The notes beneath the pieces were generated by a model. That model was not told where the DNA came from. It was given only the letters and a program-made list of their open reading frames with translations, and searched no databases. Of a stretch of DNA of 7,238 nt, positions 1-4,852 are shown in pieces. The translations under genes and the position numbers were made by a program. The stretch spans positions 1 through 7,238 of the forward strand of contig JAKBCJ010000245.1 in the NCBI GenBank assembly GCA_021807975.1. The letters run 5' to 3'. The stretch comes from Pseudomonadota bacterium. Lineage in GTDB: Bacteria; Pseudomonadota; Alphaproteobacteria; Acetobacterales; Acetobacteraceae. Each line of letters opens with the position of its first letter. The stretch's first letter is position 1.

Positions 1-1
1 A

Positions 2-76
2 CAAACACTGAACCTCCTGCTGCTATTGTTGGTGATCGTGACCATAAAAGTCAAGATCGTTATCAAGAAGCGGTAG
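2..76 (+). CDS. Possible C-terminal end of a membrane-associated protein (partial)
   Basis: Plus-strand frame 2 is open from the window edge to a TAG at 74-76 and gives 24 residues. It starts QTLN, continues with a leucine/valine/isoleucine run (LLLLLLVIVTI) and ends in a basic tail with several lysines and a final arginine. This resembles a last transmembrane helix with a positively charged cytoplasmic end. By my count 18 of 24 codons end in G or C, which fits this GC-rich genome; plus-strand frame 1 over the same bases is rich in A/T-ending codons and reads less like protein. A 9-bp GC hairpin begins 7 bp after the stop, as expected at a gene end. The family cannot be named from so short a piece, and a chance hydrophobic frame is possible. 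Confidence 0.4.
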   Translation, partial: QTLNLLLLLLVIVTIKVKIVIKKR

Positions 77-82
77 GGGATC

Positions 83-110
83 GGGCCAGCCTTTCAGACG
101 GGGCTGGCCC
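83..110. terminator. GC-rich hairpin between convergent genes, possible bidirectional terminator
   Basis: GGGCCAGCC (83-91) and GGCTGGCCC (102-110) are perfect 9-bp inverted repeats with a 10-base loop. GGGG at 76-79 and CCCC at 112-115 could lengthen the stem around a bulge. The hairpin starts 7 bp after the presumed plus-strand stop at 74-76 and lies 133 bp past the minus-strand stop at 243. Neither side has a clear T-run, so it is not a classical intrinsic terminator. It may stop transcription weakly or protect a 3' end. Confidence 0.5.
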
Positions 111-208
111 ACCCCAGGATGGTCAGGCCATTTTCGCCATCCCGCGCGGCATTTCGATCCCGGGTCCGTGGAGAAACTACGTCGGTATGCCGCGGCAAGG
201 GCATCAGA

Positions 209-225
209 GTCCGGATAAACCGGAC
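209..225 (-). terminator. Short hairpin after the GST/isomerase operon
   Basis: GTCCGG (209-214) and CCGGAC (220-225) form a perfect 6-bp stem with a 5-base loop, 17 bp beyond the minus-strand TGA at 243-245. The bases after it on the minus strand (TCTGATGCCCTT) hold no real T-run. It is a weak candidate for ending the two-gene operon, possibly together with the stronger hairpin at 83-110. In GC-rich DNA a 6-bp stem can occur by chance. Confidence 0.3.
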
Positions 226-242
226 CCCGACGAAAACCGGCG

Positions 243-854
243 TCAGCCCCGCCGCCGCAACACCGCATCCTTTATCAGCGGGATACGGTCGTTACCGAAA
301 TACATGTCGCCGCCGCCGACAAACATTGTCGGAGAGCCAAACGCCCCCCTGTCGATCGCCTCCTGCGTGTTGGCGCGCAGCGTGTCCTTGACCGGCTGCT
401 GGTCTATGGCCGCGAACAGTTTCGGTGCGTCGATGCCAAGGGCGTCGCAGATTTCGGTCAGTACCGGAACTTGCGAGATATCCTTATCGTCCGTCCAATA
501 GGCCTTGAACGCGGCCCGGGCGAATGGCACCAGCTTACCCTCCGGCTCCAGAACGATGCAGGCGCGCATCGCCTTGACGCTGTTCACAGGGAACACCGTA
601 GGCCGGTAATGGATCGGCAGCCCCAGATAGCGCGCCCAGTCCTGCTGATCCTTTTTGCTGTAGGCGGATTTCGCCGGCACGGGCGCGTCGCGGGAGTTAT
701 AGACGCTTTGGTTCACCGCGTTGAAGACGCCGCCGACAAGAAACGGGCGCCACTGGATGGAGACGCCGATTTCATCCTGCATCCGCAACAGAGACTCGAA
801 AGCAAAATAAGTCCACGGACTGGAGCAGTCAAAGAAACATTCAATTTCGGCCAC
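243..854 (-). CDS. 2-hydroxychromene-2-carboxylate isomerase-like / DsbA-family thioredoxin-fold protein
   Basis: This 203-residue protein belongs to the DsbA-fold family that includes 2-hydroxychromene-2-carboxylate isomerase (NahD) and kappa-class glutathione transferases. The family uses glutathione for isomerisation or conjugation in the cytoplasm. Visible features are the N-terminal strand and FFDCSSPWTY (residues 7-16), where Ser12 before Pro13 aligns with the glutathione-activating serine of NahD; WRPFLVGGVFN near 35-45; YLGLP at 76-80; FPVNS at 88-92; and GSPTMFVGGGDMYFGNDR at 173-190. There is no CxxC, so it is not a disulfide oxidase of the DsbA type. An in-frame GTG at 881 is possible, but the GTG at 852-854 has AAAAGGAG eight bases upstream and puts the first strand where the family starts. 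It lies directly after the GST gene, so the two are probably co-transcribed. No aromatic degradation genes are nearby, so the substrate is unknown. Confidence 0.9.
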   Translation of the reverse strand: MAEIECFFDCSSPWTYFAFESLLRMQDEIGVSIQWRPFLVGGVFNAVNQSVYNSRDAPVPAKSAYSKKDQQDWARYLGLPIHYRPTVFPVNSVKAMRACIVLEPEGKLVPFARAAFKAYWTDDKDISQVPVLTEICDALGIDAPKLFAAIDQQPVKDTLRANTQEAIDRGAFGSPTMFVGGGDMYFGNDRIPLIKDAVLRRRG

Positions 855-862
855 GCGGTTGT

Positions 863-870
863 CTCCTTTT
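863..870 (-). promoter_or_regulatory. Strong ribosome binding site that sets the isomerase start at 854
   Basis: On the minus strand AAAAGGAG lies at 870-863, eight bases before the GTG at 854-852. This is near-ideal Shine-Dalgarno spacing. It favours that GTG over the upstream in-frame GTG at 881, which would add nine residues absent from the family and overlap the TAG of the preceding gene by one base. Confidence 0.75.
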
Positions 871-880
871 GTCGTTATCA

Positions 881-1600
881 CTAAGCAACAGGCCGGGCGC
901 GCTGATTGTACATAATCTTCGCTCTGCGTTCCTGTTCATCCGGTGGAAGTGTCGTCACGTCCTCGGACAGATCGGCACCGGCAGCCATACCGAGCCGGAG
1001 GGCCGGGCGGGCCGACAGTTCGTCGTGCCAGCGTTTCATGTATTTGAATTCCTCGATGTCCTGGCCTTGGGCTTTCCAGTTCACCGTCCACGGATAGCAG
1101 ATCATGTCGGCAATGGTGTATTCGTTACCCGCTAAATATTTGCTTTCGTACAGACGGTTGTTCAGCACGCCATACAGACGGTTTGCTTCATCGGTGAAGC
1201 GGCGTACGGCATAGGATTGATCGCCCTGCTTGTCGCCCAGCCGGCGGAAATGCCCGCATTCTCCCAGTTTTGGGCCTTGGTTGGCCATCTGCCAGATGAC
1301 CCATTGGGTCACCGCGTATTTGCCGCGAGTGTCCTGTGGGTAGAACTTGCCGACTTTCTCCGCCAGATACAGCATGATCGCGCCGGACTCGAATATCACT
1401 ATGGGCTCCCCGCCGCCGGCCGGGGCGTTGTCCACCATTACCGGCATGCGGTGATTGGGGTTCATCTTCAGGAACTGGGGCGTGAACTGGTCGCCTCGGC
1501 CGATATTCACCGGAATGATACGGTAGGGGATTTCGGCTTCCTCCAGAAGGATCGTCACTTTCTTGCCGTTGGGCGTCGGCCAGTAGTGCAGGTCGATCAT
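881..1600 (-). CDS. Nu-class glutathione S-transferase (YfcG/GstB-like disulfide-bond oxidoreductase)
   Basis: This 239-residue cytosolic GST resembles E. coli YfcG over its full length. The N-terminal thioredoxin domain (about 1-85) contains PTPNGKKVTILLEEAEIPYR; Thr9 and Asn11 match the residues that hold glutathione or glutathione disulfide in YfcG. MNPNHRMPVMVD (46-57) carries the cis-proline Pro54, and FESGAIMLYLAEK (70-82) the Glu-Ser that binds the gamma-glutamyl group. The helical C-terminal domain includes the N-capping motif YTIAD (161-165) and the Trp-rich YPWTVNW (169-175). YfcG-type enzymes reduce disulfides using glutathione and have little classical transferase activity, so the same is likely here. 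The last 25 or so residues are a charged extension. The ATG at 1600 has GGAGAGGA ten bases upstream. It is the first gene of a pair with the isomerase-like gene and is divergent from the phosphoesterase. Confidence 0.93.
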   Translation of the reverse strand: MIDLHYWPTPNGKKVTILLEEAEIPYRIIPVNIGRGDQFTPQFLKMNPNHRMPVMVDNAPAGGGEPIVIFESGAIMLYLAEKVGKFYPQDTRGKYAVTQWVIWQMANQGPKLGECGHFRRLGDKQGDQSYAVRRFTDEANRLYGVLNNRLYESKYLAGNEYTIADMICYPWTVNWKAQGQDIEEFKYMKRWHDELSARPALRLGMAAGADLSEDVTTLPPDEQERRAKIMYNQRARPVA

Positions 1601-1662
1601 GGTGTCTGGTTCCTCTCCGCTATGGTTAGTGAAATCCTACCGCACTGCCGCCAGACAGGCCA
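1601..1662. promoter_or_regulatory. Divergent intergenic region with a 7-bp inverted repeat
   Basis: This 62-bp spacer must serve the leftward GST operon and the rightward phosphoesterase unless promoters lie inside the genes. TGTCTGG (1603-1609) and CCAGACA (1651-1657) are perfect inverted repeats, so the same heptamer CCAGACA precedes both start codons by 2 and 5 bases. The arms could be an operator or chance. The centre (1621-1640) is the most A/T-rich stretch and the likeliest polymerase site, but I see no consensus -35/-10 pair. Confidence 0.35.
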
Positions 1663-2442
1663 ATGACGGTTGACGCCCGCCGCCCGCCCGGGTCTGATGG
1701 TGGCAACAGTTTGGATGGATACAGGACCTTGGCTTCCGACATCGTACTCGTACACAGCTCTGACCTTCACGTTGATGACGACCCGCATCAGGGGCCATAT
1801 GGCGAGGATGGCACCACCGGCCTGCGAGTCGTGCTGAACGCGGCCAAAGAGCACAACGCCGATTACGTGCTGCTGGTCGGCGACATTTTCGATAACAACC
1901 GCCAGTCCGCGGCGATCGTCGCGCAGTGCGTGGCGCTGCTGGCGGACATCGGTCGGCCGGTGATCGTTCTGCCCGGAAACCACGATCCGGTGACGTCGGA
2001 TTCCGTGTGGCTGCGCGGCGGTCTGAATACGCTTCCGAATGTCCACATCATTGGCGTGACGCACGACCTGGCGGTCCACTTTCCCGATCACGACCTGGAG
2101 GTCTGGGGGCATGCCCATGTCGATTACAGCAACATGGTGCCGCTTCGCGAGCCTCGTCCCCGCACGGCCCGATGGCACATCACCCTGGCACACGGTCATT
2201 ACGAGGACGACGGTGCCATCCCGCTGCGCCCGTCCTGGCTGATCGGCAATGCGGAAATCGAGGCGACCAAGGCCGACTACCTTGCGCTGGGGCACTGGAA
2301 CCGGGCGGCGGAGGTTGGCACCGGAACGACGGTGCCTGCGTATTACTCGGGGTCGCCCGATCTGGCGAAATCGGTCAATGTCGTGCGGTTACGGGGGAAC
2401 GGGACGGTGGATGTCGCCAGGGCGCCAATCGCCTGGGATTAG
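1663..2442 (+). CDS. Metallophosphoesterase, SbcD/Mre11-like calcineurin fold
   Basis: The 259-residue protein carries the metallophosphoesterase motifs in order: SSDLHVD (Asp34, His36), GDIFD (Gly73-Asp74), GNHD (Asn106-His107), AHGHY (His177, His179) and ALGHWN (His211). Such enzymes use two metal ions to cut phosphoester bonds; the spacing and the DYLALGH and YYSGSPD blocks resemble the DNA-repair exonuclease SbcD/Mre11 group. The protein lacks the C-terminal capping domain of full SbcD (about 400 residues), and no sbcC-like ATPase gene adjoins it, so a nuclease role is only a possibility. Motif V normally reads GHxH; here the second His is Asn213. The start is uncertain: the ATG at 1663 has AGG only three bases away, and TTG at 1711 (GGTGG seven bases upstream) or TTG at 1729 would remove an unconserved 16-22 residue leader. 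It is transcribed alone, divergent from GST and convergent with DUF1178. Confidence 0.88.
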   Translation: MTVDARRPPGSDGGNSLDGYRTLASDIVLVHSSDLHVDDDPHQGPYGEDGTTGLRVVLNAAKEHNADYVLLVGDIFDNNRQSAAIVAQCVALLADIGRPVIVLPGNHDPVTSDSVWLRGGLNTLPNVHIIGVTHDLAVHFPDHDLEVWGHAHVDYSNMVPLREPRPRTARWHITLAHGHYEDDGAIPLRPSWLIGNAEIEATKADYLALGHWNRAAEVGTGTTVPAYYSGSPDLAKSVNVVRLRGNGTVDVARAPIAWD

Positions 2443-2503
2443 CTGGGGCCGTGATTCTCGCACTTCGCCATGGTCACGTTGTCGCCTCGTCACTCTCCAG
2501 ATC

Positions 2504-2522
2504 GGTGGCGCGTTCCGCCACC
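2504..2522. terminator. Hairpin downstream of the metallophosphoesterase gene
   Basis: GGTGGCG (2504-2510) and CGCCACC (2516-2522) form a perfect 7-bp stem with a 5-base loop, 62 bp after the plus-strand TAG at 2440-2442 in the 176-bp convergent gap. No T-run follows on the plus strand. It is a plausible but unproven transcription end or 3'-end stabiliser for the phosphoesterase. The rest of the gap (2443-2618) holds no convincing gene. Confidence 0.35.
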
Positions 2523-2578
2523 CTCAGGAACTGCCGGTGTCCTTGGGGTAAAGGCTGGTGCGCGGGTTCCCGCTACGT

Positions 2579-2594
2579 CCTTCGATGCCGAAGG
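2579..2594 (-). terminator. Short tetraloop hairpin downstream of DUF1178
   Basis: CCTTCG (2579-2584) and CGAAGG (2589-2594) are perfect 6-bp arms around a 4-base loop, 24 bp after the minus-strand TGA at 2619-2621. No T-run follows on the minus strand. It could mark the end of the long minus-strand operon, but the stem is short and may be chance. Confidence 0.35.
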
Positions 2595-2618
2595 TCATTA
2601 GCCCCGCGCCCGGGAACA

Positions 2619-3080
2619 TCACCCGTCGGCGCGCGGAACCCACGGAATTCGCGCCACTTCGATCCCTTCCTCGATCAAGCTCTCGGCCTGCTCCTCCGAG
2701 GTCTCCCCATAGATCGGTTTTGCGTCCGCCTCGCCGCGATGCATCGCCCGCGCCCGATCCGCGAAATCCGGCCCCACATACTCGCAGTTCTTCTCAACTT
2801 CCGCTCGGATGCGCTGCAACGCCGCGATCATCCGGGCCGGAACTTGGGCGGCGGCAACCGGCGCGGGCGCAGGCGGGGCAGGGGCTTCCACCGGAACCGC
2901 GACCGCGACCGACTGCCGCTTGGCGACAGCCGGCGCCATCAGCGCGCGTTCCACGTCTGTGCCCCCGCACTCCGGGCACTCGATCAAGCGGCGCTTCGCC
3001 TGCTTTTCGAAACTGGCACTGTCCTTGAACCAGCCGTCGAACCCGTGCGACTGGCCGCATTGCAACTGGTAATGGATCAT
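2619..3080 (-). CDS. DUF1178 family protein (putative zinc-ribbon)
   Basis: This 153-residue protein matches DUF1178, a widespread proteobacterial family of unknown function. The N-terminal part has MIHYQLQC, SHGFDGWFKDSASFEKQ and CPECGG: Cys8, His12, Cys35 and Cys38 are placed as in a small zinc ribbon. RALMAPAV (45-52) is a family signature. A Pro/Ala/Val-rich, probably disordered linker spans about residues 58-82. The conserved C-terminal part has CEYVGPDFADRARAMHRGE (99-117) and PIYGETSEEQAESLIEEGI (122-140). The length is normal for the family. The ATG at 3080 is preceded only by a weak CAGG. It lies 80 bp after grxC on the same strand and may be the last gene of that operon. In many alphaproteobacteria a nitrilase-family gene sits between grxC and this gene; it is missing here. 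Confidence 0.92.
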   Translation of the reverse strand: MIHYQLQCGQSHGFDGWFKDSASFEKQAKRRLIECPECGGTDVERALMAPAVAKRQSVAVAVPVEAPAPPAPAPVAAAQVPARMIAALQRIRAEVEKNCEYVGPDFADRARAMHRGEADAKPIYGETSEEQAESLIEEGIEVARIPWVPRADG

Positions 3081-3129
3081 TCCCGGGCCTGACAGCGACC
3101 TAAACGCATGACAACGACATGACCTAATT

Positions 3130-3154
3130 TGGCACTCGTATCAAGTCAGTGCCA
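3130..3154. repeat. Inverted repeat in the grxC-DUF1178 spacer
   Basis: TGGCACT (3130-3136) and AGTGCCA (3148-3154) are perfect 7-bp inverted repeats with an 11-base loop. On the minus strand the stem starts 6 bp after the grxC TGA (3161-3163) and is followed by AAATTAGG, so there is no T-run. It could be a weak terminator or processing site, or an operator for DUF1178. The same spacer has CATGAC twice (3107-3112, 3118-3123) and GACCTAA twice (3097-3103, 3121-3127). Confidence 0.3.
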
Positions 3155-3160
3155 GCACAA

Positions 3161-3421
3161 TCACGCCACGCCCAGCAGCGCATTCAGCTTACCGGCCCGA
3201 TCCAGCGCCACCAGGTCGTCGCAGCCGCCGATATGCTGGCCGTCGATGAAAATCTGCGGCGCGGATGTACGCCCGCCCGACCGTTCGCGCGCCTCGGCTC
3301 GCGCCTTGGAGCCTTGCGGGGCGTCGATTTCGTTAAATTCGACACCTTTGGTTGTCAGCAGATGAACGGCCCGCTCGCAGTAAGGGCACCAGGGCTGCGT
3401 GTAAATTTCGATCTTTGGCAT
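3161..3421 (-). CDS. grxC: Glutaredoxin 3
   Basis: This 86-residue dithiol glutaredoxin uses glutathione to reduce protein disulfides and mixed glutathione disulfides in the cytoplasm. The sequence starts MPKIEIYTQPWCPYC, with the active-site Cys12-Pro-Tyr-Cys15. SAPQIFIDGQHIGG (53-66) contains the cis-proline Pro55 and the glutathione-binding loop, followed by CDDLVALDRAGKL (67-79), a typical GrxC end. Family members usually have TVP before QIF; here it reads SAP. The frame is open far upstream, but the ATG at 3421 gives exactly the family's start and length, and AGG from the end of the cca gene serves as ribosome binding site. It begins 5 bp after the cca stop, so translation is probably coupled. 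Confidence 0.96.
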   Translation of the reverse strand: MPKIEIYTQPWCPYCERAVHLLTTKGVEFNEIDAPQGSKARAEARERSGGRTSAPQIFIDGQHIGGCDDLVALDRAGKLNALLGVA

Positions 3422-3426
3422 TGGTC

Positions 3427-4566
3427 TCACCTGTTTGCAGTTATCTTGGGTAAGTCGGCCTTTTGTGCAAGTTCCGTCATGCAAGCCATGCGTTTGGCGA
3501 CGCATCCGCCGTCCATCCACCATTGCCGGACCTCGCGCAGCAACGCCCCCACGGACGGTCCGGGCGGGACGCCCAGGGCCACGGCGTCGCGTCCCTCCAG
3601 CGGGAAAACCGGCCGCTTCATCACGGTCAGGCGCTGGCGTGCCGCTTCGTCGCCGTCCAGCCAGGTGCGGTCTATCAGGTCCTCCGGCCGCCGATCGGCC
3701 AGCAACCGGCGCAGGTCCGCATCCGAACCCCGTATGGGCGGTGTGGTGGCCAGCCGCACCAGACGGTCCCGGTCGTCGTTCGACAGCTTCAACCGCGTTG
3801 CCAGTTCCAGCGGATCGCCGCTGAGCAGTGCGGCCAGCCTCAGCACCGGATCGGCTGGAAGCGCGGCCAGATCGGCGTCGGCGGCGGCTTCCGGCGCTAC
3901 CGCCCGCCAGATGCCCAGCGTTCGCATCAGCCTGATCGCCTCGGCCGGGTCGGGCGCGGCCAGGATGCGGCGCAGTTCGTGCCACACCCGTTCCACCGAC
4001 AGCCGCCCCAGGCCGGGGATCCCGGCGTGCAGGGCCTGAAGCGTGGCGTCATCGGGTGCGACCCGGCCATACCGAGCCTGGAAGCGGAAGAACCTGAGGA
4101 TGCGAAGGTAATCTTCGGCGATCCGTGTGGCCGGGTCGCCAACAAACCGAACCCGCCCCGCATCCAGATCGGTTCGGCCGCCGAAGTAGTCGAACACCGT
4201 CCCGTCGCGGGTCATCGACATGGCGTTGATGGTGAAATCCCGCCGCGAGGCATCCTGCCGCCAGTCCGAAGTGAACGCCACCACGGCATGCCGGCCGTCG
4301 GTTTCCACGTCGCGGCGCAGGGTGGTGATCTCGAACGGCCGGCCATCCACCACGGCAGTGACAGTGCCGTGCGCCAGTCCGGTGGGCACGGTCTTGATCT
4401 GAGCACGCTTCAGCGCCGCGATGACATCGGCGGGCGGCAATGGCGTCGCCAGATCGATATCCGCGATCGCACGCCCGGCCAATGAGTCGCGAACCGCACC
4501 GCCCACGATCCTGGCGTCCGGCAATGCGTTCCACACGCGGCTGAGGGCGGGATCGGCGGCTATCAT
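3427..4566 (-). CDS. cca: CCA tRNA nucleotidyltransferase (class II CCA-adding enzyme)
   Basis: This 379-residue enzyme adds or repairs the 3'-CCA of tRNA from CTP and ATP without a nucleic acid template. The catalytic head shows VGGAVRD (21-27), the metal-binding Asp-x-Asp in ADIDLATPLPP (Asp36, Asp38), GTVTAVVDGRPFEITTLRRD (67-86) and RRDFTINAM (108-116). It is followed by DYFGGRTDL (126-134) and GDPATRIAEDYLRILRFFRF (143-162), which belong to the base-recognition neck. The C-terminal helical part ends with GRDAVALGVPPGPSVGALL (325-343), typical of alphaproteobacterial members. There is no HD phosphohydrolase domain. The ATG at 4566 overlaps the DUF6111 stop by four bases (ATGA) and starts shortly before the first conserved motif; an open frame up to 4755 is only readthrough into the neighbouring gene. 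grxC follows after 5 bp. Confidence 0.96.
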   Translation of the reverse strand: MIAADPALSRVWNALPDARIVGGAVRDSLAGRAIADIDLATPLPPADVIAALKRAQIKTVPTGLAHGTVTAVVDGRPFEITTLRRDVETDGRHAVVAFTSDWRQDASRRDFTINAMSMTRDGTVFDYFGGRTDLDAGRVRFVGDPATRIAEDYLRILRFFRFQARYGRVAPDDATLQALHAGIPGLGRLSVERVWHELRRILAAPDPAEAIRLMRTLGIWRAVAPEAAADADLAALPADPVLRLAALLSGDPLELATRLKLSNDDRDRLVRLATTPPIRGSDADLRRLLADRRPEDLIDRTWLDGDEAARQRLTVMKRPVFPLEGRDAVALGVPPGPSVGALLREVRQWWMDGGCVAKRMACMTELAQKADLPKITANR

Positions 4567-4811
4567 TGCGGCGGCCCCTGCCGGGCCGGGACCACCTGAC
4601 CGTCGTCGAGGCGGGCAGGCACATAGGCTCGGTGGGCATCCCCGGCATCCCGGTGCCATGACCAGATCAGTGCCAGAAGCATCAGCGCCGCGAACGCCGA
4701 CACGCCTCGCACCAGCCAAAGCGGCGGCAGCGGCGACGGGAACAGCAGGCGCCACACAGCGACTGCGAGAACCGGAGTCAGATACAGCAGGATTTCGGCG
4801 TAACGCGACAT
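4563..4811 (-). CDS. DUF6111 family small membrane protein
   Basis: This 82-residue protein has two predicted transmembrane segments, about residues 7-24 and 32-52, joined by a proline-rich turn (SPLPP). The C-terminal tail contains RAYVPARLDDGQVVPARQ (61-78), which matches the conserved YxPxRxxDGxxVPG-like end of DUF6111. That family is found in alphaproteobacteria, often directly before cca, and its function is not known. The ATG at 4811 is preceded by GAGGG eleven bases upstream. The stop TGA overlaps the start of cca (ATGA), so the pair is probably translationally coupled. An open frame continues upstream to 5483, but it lies antisense-frame within rfbD and is not coding. A role linking the membrane with tRNA maturation would be speculation. 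Confidence 0.88.
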   Translation of the reverse strand: MSRYAEILLYLTPVLAVAVWRLLFPSPLPPLWLVRGVSAFAALMLLALIWSWHRDAGDAHRAYVPARLDDGQVVPARQGPPQ

Positions 4812-4852
4812 TTCATAACGATCCCTCGGGAGGGCGGCGCCGCCAGGCCGGT
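4812..4852 (-). promoter_or_regulatory. rfbD-DUF6111 spacer with possible competing hairpins over the ribosome binding site
   Basis: This 41-bp spacer contains a perfect 12-bp palindrome, GGCGGCGCCGCC (4833-4844). Next to it on the minus strand is CCCT-CCCG-AGGG (4834-4823), whose right arm is the DUF6111 Shine-Dalgarno sequence. The two structures share the bases at 4833-4834, so in RNA only one might form fully. This could lower expression of the downstream genes relative to the rhamnose genes. No promoter consensus is visible. GC-rich palindromes this short are not rare, so function is unproven. Confidence 0.3.

Noticed and set aside
1..501. Open plus-strand frame 1 from the left edge into the isomerase region
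   Set aside because: The first 80 bases use A/T-ending codons unlike this genome, and the rest is antisense to the isomerase gene with a Pro/Arg-rich product.
1597..2295. Minus-strand open frame of 232 codons opposite the phosphoesterase
   Set aside because: It reads as the antisense of metallophosphoesterase motifs and overlaps the GST start region; no domain is recognisable.
2555..2640. GC-rich stretch with GGTTCCCGC that resembles part of a tRNA T-arm
   Set aside because: No GGTTCGA-type T-loop, no anticodon arm and no acceptor pairing could be found around it.
2834..2910. Repetitive GCG/CCG-rich stretch inside the DUF1178 gene
   Set aside because: It simply encodes the Ala/Pro/Val linker between two conserved parts of DUF1178; no separate repeat element is needed.
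1926..3092. Long plus-strand open frame of 388 codons over the phosphoesterase, the gap and the antisense of DUF1178
   Set aside because: It runs out of frame through one conserved gene and antisense to another; its Arg/Pro/Gly/Ala-rich product has no recognisable domain. This is a typical high-GC shadow.
3149..4039. Plus-strand open frame of 296 codons opposite grxC and cca
   Set aside because: It is antisense to two recognised genes and has a Ser/Arg/Ala-rich low-complexity product.
3463..4485. Plus-strand open frame of 340 codons opposite cca
   Set aside because: It is antisense to a clearly conserved CCA-adding enzyme, rich in Arg, Gly, Gln and His, with no family motif or ribosome binding site I trust.
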